Below the pieces are notes generated by a model. It saw only the letters and a program-made list of their open reading frames with translations, had not been told where the DNA came from and ran no database searches. From JAWVFM01 sp963771655 (lineage in GTDB: Bacteria; Actinomycetota; Thermoleophilia; Solirubrobacterales; 70-9), in assembly GCA_963771655.1 (NCBI GenBank), contig CAVYUG010000006.1, forward strand, positions 310,001-374,000: DNA of 64,000 nt, given 5' to 3'. Within the stretch, counting starts at the first letter, position 1. Every line of letters begins with the position of its first letter. The position numbers and the translations under genes were made by a program. Shown here piece by piece: positions 25,867 to 33,240 of this stretch.

Positions 25867-26961
25867 ATGGACGAACGCCTGCTGACCGAGAAGCTCGTCG
25901 CGTACGACAGCTCGAATGACGAGGGCATTCGCAACTGCGCGGGCTTCGTTCAGGGCTGGCTCGAGGCGCGCGAGATCACCACTCACGAGCTCGAGATCCG
26001 CGCGCTGCCGGTGCTCGTCGCCGACGTCGGGCCGCCGGACGCCCCGCTGACCGTCCTTCTGCACGGCCACCTCGACGTCGTGCCGGGTCACGCCGAGCAG
26101 TTCGAGCCCCGGCTCGACGGCGACAGGCTCTTCGCTCGCGGCGCCTACGACATGAAGGGGGCCCTCGCCGCCCTCATGCTGGTGCTCGCCGACCTGCGCG
26201 ACCAGAACGAGGTGCGCGTTCGCCTCGGCATCGTCCCCGACGAGGAGTCCGAGGAGGAGTTCGAGCGCGGCGGGGAGCTTCTGGTCCAGCAGGGGTTCGT
26301 GGGTGACTTCGCCATCACCGGGGAGCCGACCGACATGTACGTCGGCGTCGCCGCGAAGGGCGTTTTCGCCATGCGGATCCTCGTCGAGGGTCGGGCGGCG
26401 CACGGCGCCACGCCCTGGCTGGGGGAGAACGCGATTCTCCGCGCGATCGAGGTTTTCCGCGAGATCGAATCGCTACCGTTTGCGGAGGAGAGCTCGGAGC
26501 TGTTCGATCGGCCGTCGATCAACCTCGGCCGGATCTTGGGCGGAGACGCCCTCAACAAGGTGCCTGACAGGTGTGTCATCGATGTCGACGTGCGCTACCT
26601 GCCCGAGCAGGAGCCCAGCGCGATCCTGTCCGAGGTCTCCGCCGTCGACGGGGTGGACGTGGTGTCGACCTTCACCAGGCCTCCGGCGCAGGTCGACCCT
26701 GAGTCGCCCTTCGTCCGGGCTCTCTGCGACGCCGCCGCTCCCTTTCACGCGGGAGTTCGCGGAGTTGGCCGCGACGGCGCCTCCGACGCGGTCTCCTTCT
26801 TGCGCGCGGGCATCCCGGCGGTCGAGTTCGGTCCTCTCGGCGGCGGGCACCATGGCCCGGAGGAATGGGTCTCGGTCTCCTCGCTCTCGAGCTACAGGCA
26901 GGCGATCTCGAGTTTCGTGAGGAGCCTTCCCATCCCTGGCGAAGACGGAGGCGGGTCGTGA
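25867..26961 (+). CDS. M20-family metallopeptidase/deacylase (ArgE/DapE-like)
   Basis: A 364-residue di-zinc hydrolase. Ligand and catalytic positions are visible: LHGHLDVVP (His and catalytic Asp), FARGAYDMKGALAA (bridging Asp), PDEESEEEF (Glu pair), TGEPTDMYV (Asp/Glu ligand) and GGGHHGPEEWVSV (C-terminal His). The dimerisation domain with GRAAHGATPWLGENAI lies between. Substrate (N-acyl amino acid, succinyl-diaminopimelate or a dipeptide) cannot be told. It overlaps the LCP gene as GTGA, so it heads the envelope operon at 25867-35794. Confidence 0.88.
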   Translation: MDERLLTEKLVAYDSSNDEGIRNCAGFVQGWLEAREITTHELEIRALPVLVADVGPPDAPLTVLLHGHLDVVPGHAEQFEPRLDGDRLFARGAYDMKGALAALMLVLADLRDQNEVRVRLGIVPDEESEEEFERGGELLVQQGFVGDFAITGEPTDMYVGVAAKGVFAMRILVEGRAAHGATPWLGENAILRAIEVFREIESLPFAEESSELFDRPSINLGRILGGDALNKVPDRCVIDVDVRYLPEQEPSAILSEVSAVDGVDVVSTFTRPPAQVDPESPFVRALCDAAAPFHAGVRGVGRDGASDAVSFLRAGIPAVEFGPLGGGHHGPEEWVSVSSLSSYRQAISSFVRSLPIPGEDGGGS

Positions 26962-29063
26962 GCCCGGACGAGGGCGCACCGCCGCCCGCGCGCGGCGACG
27001 GGAGCCACGACGGGCAAGCGCACCCGCCGCCGCCCCCAGCCACCTACGCCGGCCGTCGCCAGCAGTCCGAGCGCGAGGCCGAGGCCTCCGAGCCGGCGCT
27101 CGAGGAGGAGATCGAGGCCGCCCTCCCGCCGGCGCCCGGCGGCGGCCCACCGGCACGCGGCGAGACGATCGAGGCTGACACCGTCACGCTCGCCGATCGC
27201 GAGGAGGCTCAGGAGGCGGCGCTCGCCGGGCTGCGCGCCCGCACCGAGGCCCAGGCGACCAAGACCGACCAGCGCGTCGCGGCGGCCACCGCTGCCGCAG
27301 CGCCGGCGCCCCCGGCGCAGCAGGCGCCGCCTCCCGCAGCGGCGCCCGCCCCGGCCAAGCCGATGCCGCCGGAGGGCCCGGCGCAGCCTCGGGCGGCGGC
27401 CCCCAAGGCGCCCGCTCCGGCGGCCAAGAGGCCCGCAGCGCCGAAGCCGCCGCCTCCAGGCGTCGCGCCGCCGCCTGCACAATCGGGCGGGGTCGGCGAG
27501 CCGCCCAAGCGCCGACTGTGGCTGCGCTTCCTCACCGCCTCGGTGGTGATCGTGGTCGCCGCCGCCACCGCGACGGCGGTGGCCACGCTCGTCTTCGGCT
27601 ACGACTTCGCCGCCCGCCTCGGCGGCATCAGGGGCATCCAGCACCTGCTCGCCGGCCCGACCTCCGGGCCGCAGACCATCCTTCTGCTCGGCGCCGACAA
27701 GCGGCCGAACGAGGGCGACAAGGGCCGCTCCGACACCACGATTCTCCTGCGGCTCACGGGCGACGGCATCCGCATGATGTCGATCCCGCGCGACCTGAGA
27801 ATCGACGACATCCCGGGCCACGGGGGCCCCTGGAAGATGAACGCCGCCTACACCTTCGGCGGGCCCGCGCTCACGACGAAGGTCGTGAAGCAGCTGACCG
27901 GCCTGCAGATAAACCACGTCGTGAACGTGGACTTCACCGGCTTCGCGGACGCCGTCAACTCGATCGGCTGCGTGTACTTCGACGTCGACCACCACTACTT
28001 CCACTCGAACGCCGGCCTCTCCGCGTTCGACCAGTACGCGGAGATCGACATCCACGCCGGCTACCAGCGCATGTGCGGTTACAACGCCCTCCAGTTCGCC
28101 CGCTACCGCCATGACGACAACGACCTCGTTCGCTCGGCCCGCCAGCAGGCGTTCCTGCGCGAGGCGCGCCGCCAGGTGCCGGCGACGAAGATCCTCAACG
28201 ACTTCAACAGCCTCACACGCATCGTTGCCAAGTACACGAGCACGGACCCCACGCTGAAGGACTTCCCGACCCTCGAGAGCCTCGCGAAGCTGATCGCCTC
28301 GGCCGGTGGAGCGCCCGTCACCCAGGTCCATTTCCCGGCGATCATCGGTGACCCGACCGACCCCTACGTCACGGCCCATAGGACGGCGGTCCACGCCGCT
28401 GTCCGAGACTTCCTCGGCGATTCGAACTCGGCGCCATCCGGAACGCTGGGACCGGGCAACGGCGGCGGCGCGAAGCCCGTCCCCGCCGCGGATGGGGCGG
28501 GCGCGGGCTCCTCGTCCGGCAAGCCGTCGAAGCAGAAGGGCCGCTCGTCGGATGGTGGAGGCGGCGGAGGCGCCGCGACGTCGCCGTCGGGCTCGGCGTT
28601 CACCGATTCGACCAGCTCGGGCCAGCAGTACGCGGCGAAGCTCTCCGACGCGCGCTGGCAGCGGGAGGGGAAGGTCCCGATCCTCTACCCGACGAAGCTC
28701 ATCCCGGGCTCGTACCTGACCGACGACTCGAACTCGTACCGCATCGACGGCCCGGGCGATGCGATCTACGACGGCTACACCTTCGTCGCGGAGATCCCGG
28801 CCGGCAGCAACGGATACGGCTATACCGCCTACTACGACTTCACCGGGACCAACTGGCGCGACGCGCCGATCCTCGACAACCCGACCGAGACCCAGACCAT
28901 CAACGGCGAGACCTACGAGATGTTCTGGGACAGTGGCCGCATGCGGCTCGTCGGGTGGAAGACCAACAAGGGGTCCTACTGGGTCGACAACGACCTCCTC
29001 GAGACGCTGACGCCGGGCCAGATGGTGGGTATGGCGGAGGCGATGCGCAACTCGAAGGGCTAG
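26958..29063 (+). CDS. LytR-CpsA-Psr (LCP) family protein with long Pro/Ala N-terminus and extra C-terminal domain
   Basis: A 701-residue protein. Residues 1-187 are cytoplasmic, rich in Pro, Ala and Glu; a single membrane segment follows (about 190-213, SVVIVVAAATATAVATLVFG); the LCP domain spans about 238-405 with LLLGADKR, DTTILLRL, MMSIPRDLRIDD, the hydrophobic INHVVNVDFTGFADAVNSIG and YNALQFARYRHDDNDLVRSARQQ. LCP enzymes transfer lipid-linked glycopolymers to peptidoglycan. A Gly/Ser/Lys-rich linker then leads to a separate domain of about 150 residues (WQREGKVPILYPTKLIPGSY, NGYGYTAYYDFTGTNWRDAP), which I do not recognise. GTG 26958 overlaps the M20 stop. Confidence 0.9.
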   Translation: MSPDEGAPPPARGDGSHDGQAHPPPPPATYAGRRQQSEREAEASEPALEEEIEAALPPAPGGGPPARGETIEADTVTLADREEAQEAALAGLRARTEAQATKTDQRVAAATAAAAPAPPAQQAPPPAAAPAPAKPMPPEGPAQPRAAAPKAPAPAAKRPAAPKPPPPGVAPPPAQSGGVGEPPKRRLWLRFLTASVVIVVAAATATAVATLVFGYDFAARLGGIRGIQHLLAGPTSGPQTILLLGADKRPNEGDKGRSDTTILLRLTGDGIRMMSIPRDLRIDDIPGHGGPWKMNAAYTFGGPALTTKVVKQLTGLQINHVVNVDFTGFADAVNSIGCVYFDVDHHYFHSNAGLSAFDQYAEIDIHAGYQRMCGYNALQFARYRHDDNDLVRSARQQAFLREARRQVPATKILNDFNSLTRIVAKYTSTDPTLKDFPTLESLAKLIASAGGAPVTQVHFPAIIGDPTDPYVTAHRTAVHAAVRDFLGDSNSAPSGTLGPGNGGGAKPVPAADGAGAGSSSGKPSKQKGRSSDGGGGGGAATSPSGSAFTDSTSSGQQYAAKLSDARWQREGKVPILYPTKLIPGSYLTDDSNSYRIDGPGDAIYDGYTFVAEIPAGSNGYGYTAYYDFTGTNWRDAPILDNPTETQTINGETYEMFWDSGRMRLVGWKTNKGSYWVDNDLLETLTPGQMVGMAEAMRNSKG

Positions 29064-29072
29064 GCGGTCCGT

Positions 29073-30359
29073 ATGGCTGAGCGAAACGCCGTCGGCGTCG
29101 TCGGGGTCGGCTGGGTCGGACTCGTCAGCGCCGCATGCTTCGCGGACCTCGGGCACGAGGTCGTGGCGCTCGACATCGACGAAGCGAAGGTCGAGGCGCT
29201 GCGCGCGGGCACGGTTCCGATCCATGAGCCGGGCATCGAGGAGCTCCTGGAGCGAAACCGCGACCGCCTGCGCTTCACGACGTCGATGGACGAGCTGCTC
29301 GCCGCCGCGCGGTTGCTGTTCTGCTGCGTCGACACTCCCCCGACCTACTCCGGCGACGCCGACCTCTCGCGCGTGCGCGCCGTGGTGGAGAGGCTGCCCG
29401 AGGGTGGCGACCACGCGCTCGTGATGAAGAGCACCGTCCCATCGGGAACGGGGGCGACCATTCGGCGCGACCGGCCCAGTCTCGCCTACGTCTCGTGCCC
29501 GGAGTTCCTGAAGGAGGGCACCGCCGTCGCGGACTTCCTGCACCCGGACCGCGTTGTCATCGGCGCCGACCCCGGCGACGAGTGGGCGGCCGACGCGGTC
29601 GAGGGCCTCTACGGCCCGCTCGGCGGCGAGCTCGTGCGCACCGATGTAGCGTCGGCCGAGATGATCAAGCTCGCCTCGAACGCGTTCCTGGCGACGAAGA
29701 TCTCGTTCATCAACGAGATCGCGAACGTCTGCGAGGAGGTGGGCGCGGACGTCGCCGAGGTCGCCCGGGGCATGGGCCTCGACAAGCGGATCGGGCCCAG
29801 CTTCCTGCGAGCGGGCATCGGCTACGGAGGATCGTGCTTCCCAAAGGACGTGAGCGCCCTCAAGCAGCTTGCCGGCAACTCCGGTTACCACTTCCAGCTC
29901 CTCAACTCGGTGATCGAGGTCAACGAGCTTCAGAAGAGGAGGGTGATCGGGAAGCTCACCAAGCACCTCGGCTCGCTGGTGGGCAAGCGAATCGCCCTGC
30001 TCGGGCTCGCATTCAAGCCGGACACCGACGACATGCGCGAGGCATCCAGCCTGGTGCTCTCAGCTCGGCTCCAGGGCGAGGGCGCCAACGTCGCCGGCTA
30101 TGACCCGGTCGCCGAGCGCCCCGCCGCGGAGCTCCTGCCCGCGGTGGAGCTCTGCGACTCGGCCGAGGACGCCCTCGAGGGCGCCGACGCGGCGATCCTG
30201 GTGACCGAGTGGCCGGAGTTCCGCGAGCTCGACTGGAAGGAGATCGCGGGCAGGATGGCGAATCCGCTGGTCGTGGACGGACGGAACTTCCTCGACCCGA
30301 CGGCGATGCGGGCCGCGGGCATGCGCTACGAGGGCATCGGCCGCACCGGCGCCGCCTAG
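29073..30359 (+). CDS. ugd: UDP-glucose 6-dehydrogenase
   Basis: A 428-residue NAD-dependent enzyme oxidising UDP-glucose to UDP-glucuronate. Rossmann motif VGVVGVGWVGLVSAACFADL with ALDID ending the second strand; central dimer domain SAEMIKLASNAFLATKISFI; the catalytic Cys lies in GYGGSCFPKDV; C-terminal UDP-binding domain LLGLAFKPDTDDMREASS. UDP-mannose/N-acetyl-sugar dehydrogenases share the fold, but the catalytic region is Ugd-like. It lies 9 bases after the LCP gene and 4 before the nucleotidylyltransferase. Confidence 0.9.
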   Translation: MAERNAVGVVGVGWVGLVSAACFADLGHEVVALDIDEAKVEALRAGTVPIHEPGIEELLERNRDRLRFTTSMDELLAAARLLFCCVDTPPTYSGDADLSRVRAVVERLPEGGDHALVMKSTVPSGTGATIRRDRPSLAYVSCPEFLKEGTAVADFLHPDRVVIGADPGDEWAADAVEGLYGPLGGELVRTDVASAEMIKLASNAFLATKISFINEIANVCEEVGADVAEVARGMGLDKRIGPSFLRAGIGYGGSCFPKDVSALKQLAGNSGYHFQLLNSVIEVNELQKRRVIGKLTKHLGSLVGKRIALLGLAFKPDTDDMREASSLVLSARLQGEGANVAGYDPVAERPAAELLPAVELCDSAEDALEGADAAILVTEWPEFRELDWKEIAGRMANPLVVDGRNFLDPTAMRAAGMRYEGIGRTGAA

Positions 30360-30363
30360 TCCA

Positions 30364-31452
30364 ATGCAGGCGCTCGTCCTCGTCGGCGGCGAGGGAACTC
30401 GTCTTCGCCCGCTGACGCTCACGCAGCCGAAGCCGGCCGTGACGCTCGTCGACCGGCCGTTCATCCGCTACATGGTCGACTGGCTCGCGCGTCACGGCGT
30501 CGACGACGTGATCATGGCCTGCGGCTTTCGCGCCGATCTGCTGCGCGAGCGGCTCGGCGATGGCGGCGACGGCGGTCCGCGCATCCGCTACCTCTCCGAA
30601 CCAGAGCCGCTCGGCACCGCGGGGCCGATCAAGTTCGCGGCCGATCTCCTCGATGATCGCTTCCTGACGTTGAACGGGGACGTGCTGACGGACCTCGATC
30701 TGACGGCGCTGATTCGACGGCACGAGGAGCGAGACGCCGTCGGGACCCTCGCGCTCCACCCCGTCGAGGACGTGACCGGCTACGGCCTTGTGCGCCGCCG
30801 CGAGGACGGCGAGATCCTCGAGTTCCTCGAGAAGCCCGACCCCGCCGAGGTCGACACCGACGAAATCAGCGCCGGCGCGTATGTCCTCGAGCGTTCGGTG
30901 CTCGACCTGATTCCGGAGGGTCGGGCGGTGTCGATCGAGCGCGAGGTGTTTCCGCGCCTCGTCGGCCAGGGGCTCTACAGCCGGCGGCTCGAGGGCTACT
31001 GGATGGACATCGGGACACCGGAGCGCTACCTCCAGGCGACCTGGGACATCCTCACCAACCGGGTCGAGACAGAGATCGGCGCCCGCCTCGACGGCGACGG
31101 GCTGCTGGTCGAGGAGGGCGTGCGGGTCTCCGAATCCGCCAGGGTCGCGGCTCCGGCGCTGATCGAGCATGGGGCCGACCTCGATGCCGACGCGAGAGTC
31201 GGCGAGCGGGCCGTGATCGGACGGGGCACCGAGGTCGGCAAGGGCGCGAGCGTCCGCGACTCGGTGGTCCTCCACGGATGCTGGATCGGGCCGGGTGCGC
31301 AGGTTGACGGGGCGATCCTCGCCTCCGGTGTGAAGGTCGGCGAGCGCGCCCAGGTCGCGGCCGGCTCCGTCGTCGGCGAGGGCGCCCACATCGACCCCCA
31401 TGCCAAGCTCGAGCCAGGCGCACGCGTGGCCCCCGGCGAGGAGGTCCCGTGA
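30364..31452 (+). CDS. Sugar-1-phosphate nucleotidylyltransferase with left-handed beta-helix (GDP-mannose pyrophosphorylase type)
   Basis: A 362-residue enzyme. The N-terminal NTP-transferase domain has ALVLVGGEGTRLRPLTLTQP, the active-site Lys in PKPAV, LGTAGPIKFA, LTLNGDVLTDLD, FLEKPD and YWMDIGTPERYLQA. The C-terminal third is a hexapeptide-repeat beta helix (ALIEHGADLDADARVGERAV and on). This layout fits mannose-1-phosphate guanylyltransferase best; glucose-1-phosphate thymidylyl- or uridylyltransferase is possible. The coupled PGI/PMI gene behind it, which makes mannose 6-phosphate, supports GDP-mannose. Confidence 0.85.
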   Translation: MQALVLVGGEGTRLRPLTLTQPKPAVTLVDRPFIRYMVDWLARHGVDDVIMACGFRADLLRERLGDGGDGGPRIRYLSEPEPLGTAGPIKFAADLLDDRFLTLNGDVLTDLDLTALIRRHEERDAVGTLALHPVEDVTGYGLVRRREDGEILEFLEKPDPAEVDTDEISAGAYVLERSVLDLIPEGRAVSIEREVFPRLVGQGLYSRRLEGYWMDIGTPERYLQATWDILTNRVETEIGARLDGDGLLVEEGVRVSESARVAAPALIEHGADLDADARVGERAVIGRGTEVGKGASVRDSVVLHGCWIGPGAQVDGAILASGVKVGERAQVAAGSVVGEGAHIDPHAKLEPGARVAPGEEVP

Positions 31453-32480
31453 GCCAAGGGTCAGTGAGCCTCGCGGAGCTCCGCGCCAACGACCCGAGCG
31501 GGCAGGTCGACGACGTGCTTGCGCTGCCGGACCATCTTCGTGACGCGCTCTGGCGGGTCGAGTCTGCGCAGATCACGCCATTCCGGGCGACGGGACTCGT
31601 CGTCGCTGGGATGGGCGGGTCCGCGATCGGCGGCGACCTCGCCGCCGTCGCGTTCGGCTCCAGGCTCGTGGCTCCCCTCGAAGTGGCGCGCGGCTACGAG
31701 CTGCCCGCCTCGCTGCCGCCGGATCGCGCCGTGCTGTGCTCGAGCTACTCGGGGAACACGGAGGAGACCCTTGCCTGCTACGAGGCCGCCGAGGCGGTCG
31801 GCGCCCGGCGGATCGCCGCGACCACCGGCGGGAAGCTCGCCGAGAAGGCCCGCGCCGACGGCGTGCCCGTGATCGGCCTCCCGGCGGGCCTTCAGCCGCG
31901 CGCTGCCGTCGGCTACACGTTCACGGTTGCGGCCGAGGTCGCGGCGCTCGTGGGAGCCGCCGACGCGATCCGCACCGAGATCGACAGCTCGGCAGCCCAC
32001 ATCGAGGTCGCGGAGGAGAGACTCGTCGAGCGCGCAGGCGAGCTCGCCGCCGAGCTCGACGGCGCGATTCCGCTCGTCTATGGGGCCGACCTCACCGCCC
32101 CCCTCGCGTATCGGTGGAAGTGCCAGGTGAACGAGAACGCGAAGCTCCCGGCCTTCTCGCACGAGCTGCCCGAGGCCGATCACAACGAGATCGTCGGGTG
32201 GGAGAGCGGTTCGGAATGGCCGCTCGCGGCGATCTTTCTCACCGACCGCGACCAGCACCCGCGAATCCGCCGGCGGTTCGAGTTGACGGAGGAGCTCGTC
32301 GCTCCGCAGGCGCGGGCGGTGATCACCATCGAGGCGGAGGGCGAAACGCGCACCGAGCGCCTGCTGTGGGCGGTGATGCTGGGCGACCTGCTCTCGCTCC
32401 AGCTCGCCGCGCGCCGTGGCGTCGACCCCCGGCCGGTCGAGGTGATCGAGCGCCTCAAGGAGGAGCTCGGCCGCCGGTAG
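31449..32480 (+). CDS. Bifunctional phosphoglucose/phosphomannose isomerase
   Basis: A 343-residue SIS-domain enzyme that interconverts glucose 6-, fructose 6- and mannose 6-phosphate. Signatures: LVVAGMGGSAIGGDLAA, CSSYSGNTEETLACYEAA, ATTGGKLAEKA, KCQVNENAKLPAFSHELPEA (family-specific for PGI/PMI) and EADHNEIVGWE with the catalytic Glu/His. It is shorter than Pgi of glycolysis. GTG 31449 overlaps the nucleotidylyltransferase stop (GTGA), so production of the sugar phosphate and its activation are coupled. Confidence 0.93.
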   Translation: MSQGSVSLAELRANDPSGQVDDVLALPDHLRDALWRVESAQITPFRATGLVVAGMGGSAIGGDLAAVAFGSRLVAPLEVARGYELPASLPPDRAVLCSSYSGNTEETLACYEAAEAVGARRIAATTGGKLAEKARADGVPVIGLPAGLQPRAAVGYTFTVAAEVAALVGAADAIRTEIDSSAAHIEVAEERLVERAGELAAELDGAIPLVYGADLTAPLAYRWKCQVNENAKLPAFSHELPEADHNEIVGWESGSEWPLAAIFLTDRDQHPRIRRRFELTEELVAPQARAVITIEAEGETRTERLLWAVMLGDLLSLQLAARRGVDPRPVEVIERLKEELGRR

Positions 32481-32493
32481 CCTGGCACGCGTG

Positions 32494-33240
32494 ATGGAAT
32501 CCGCGAGCCCCGCTTCGGCTCTCTCCACGCGCGACCTCGTCAAGGTTTTCGGCACCGGCGACACGGCCGTTCGGGCCCTCGACGGCGTCTCGGTTGAGGT
32601 GTCAGCGGGCGAGATGACGGCGATCATGGGCCCGTCCGGGTCCGGAAAGAGCACGCTTCTCCATCTCCTGGGCGCGCTCGAGACGCCCACCTCGGGCGAG
32701 ATCGCGCTGGCCGGCGAGCGCTACGACGGGCTCGACGAGCGGGCGCTGACCCGCCTGCGGCGGGATCGCATCGGCTTCGTCTTCCAGTTCTTCAACCTCC
32801 TGACGCCGCTCACCGCCGAGGAAAACGTGCTGCTGCCCGCCTTGATCGCCGGCGATCGAAGCGCCGAGACGAGGCAGCGGGCGGGTGCGCTCCTCGAGCG
32901 CGTGGGCCTCTCGAGCCGGGCGGGACACCTTCCCTCGGAGCTTTCCGGCGGCGAGCAGCAGCGTGTCTCGATTGCTCGCGCCCTGCTCAACCGCCCGGAG
33001 ATCGTGCTCGCCGACGAGCCCACCGGCAACCTGGACTCGAGGTCGAGCGGCGAGGTCCTTCGCCTGCTCGGCGAGCTCAACGCCGAGGGCCAGACGGTCG
33101 TCATCGTCACGCACGACCCGGCCGCCGCCGCGACCGCCTCCCGGGTCATCTTCCTGCGCGACGGCCGGGTGGCGGGCGGCGTCGAGGGCGGCTCGACGGC
33201 GCGCGTCGCCGAGGGGTTCTCGGCCCTGCAGCATGCGTAG
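32494..33240 (+). CDS. ABC transporter ATP-binding protein (MacB/LolD type)
   Basis: A 248-residue ATPase for an extrusion or lipoprotein-type ABC system. Walker A MGPSGSGKSTLLHLLG, FVFQFFNLLTPLTAEENV Q-loop, signature LSGGEQQRVSIARAL, Walker B IVLADEPTGNLDS, switch His in VTHDPA. The NLLPxLTxxEN-like Q-loop and EPTGNLDS are hallmarks of the MacB/LolD/FtsE group. GTG 32491 directly in front of ATG 32494 is an alternative start. The permease begins 8 bases before its stop. Confidence 0.93.
   Translation: MESASPASALSTRDLVKVFGTGDTAVRALDGVSVEVSAGEMTAIMGPSGSGKSTLLHLLGALETPTSGEIALAGERYDGLDERALTRLRRDRIGFVFQFFNLLTPLTAEENVLLPALIAGDRSAETRQRAGALLERVGLSSRAGHLPSELSGGEQQRVSIARALLNRPEIVLADEPTGNLDSRSSGEVLRLLGELNAEGQTVVIVTHDPAAAATASRVIFLRDGRVAGGVEGGSTARVAEGFSALQHA

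Noticed and set aside
26892..29966. Open frame of 1024 codons on the minus strand across the LCP and ugd genes
   Set aside because: It is antisense to two well-supported genes, has Arg/Leu/Asp-rich composition typical of a shadow frame in high-GC DNA, and shows no domain.
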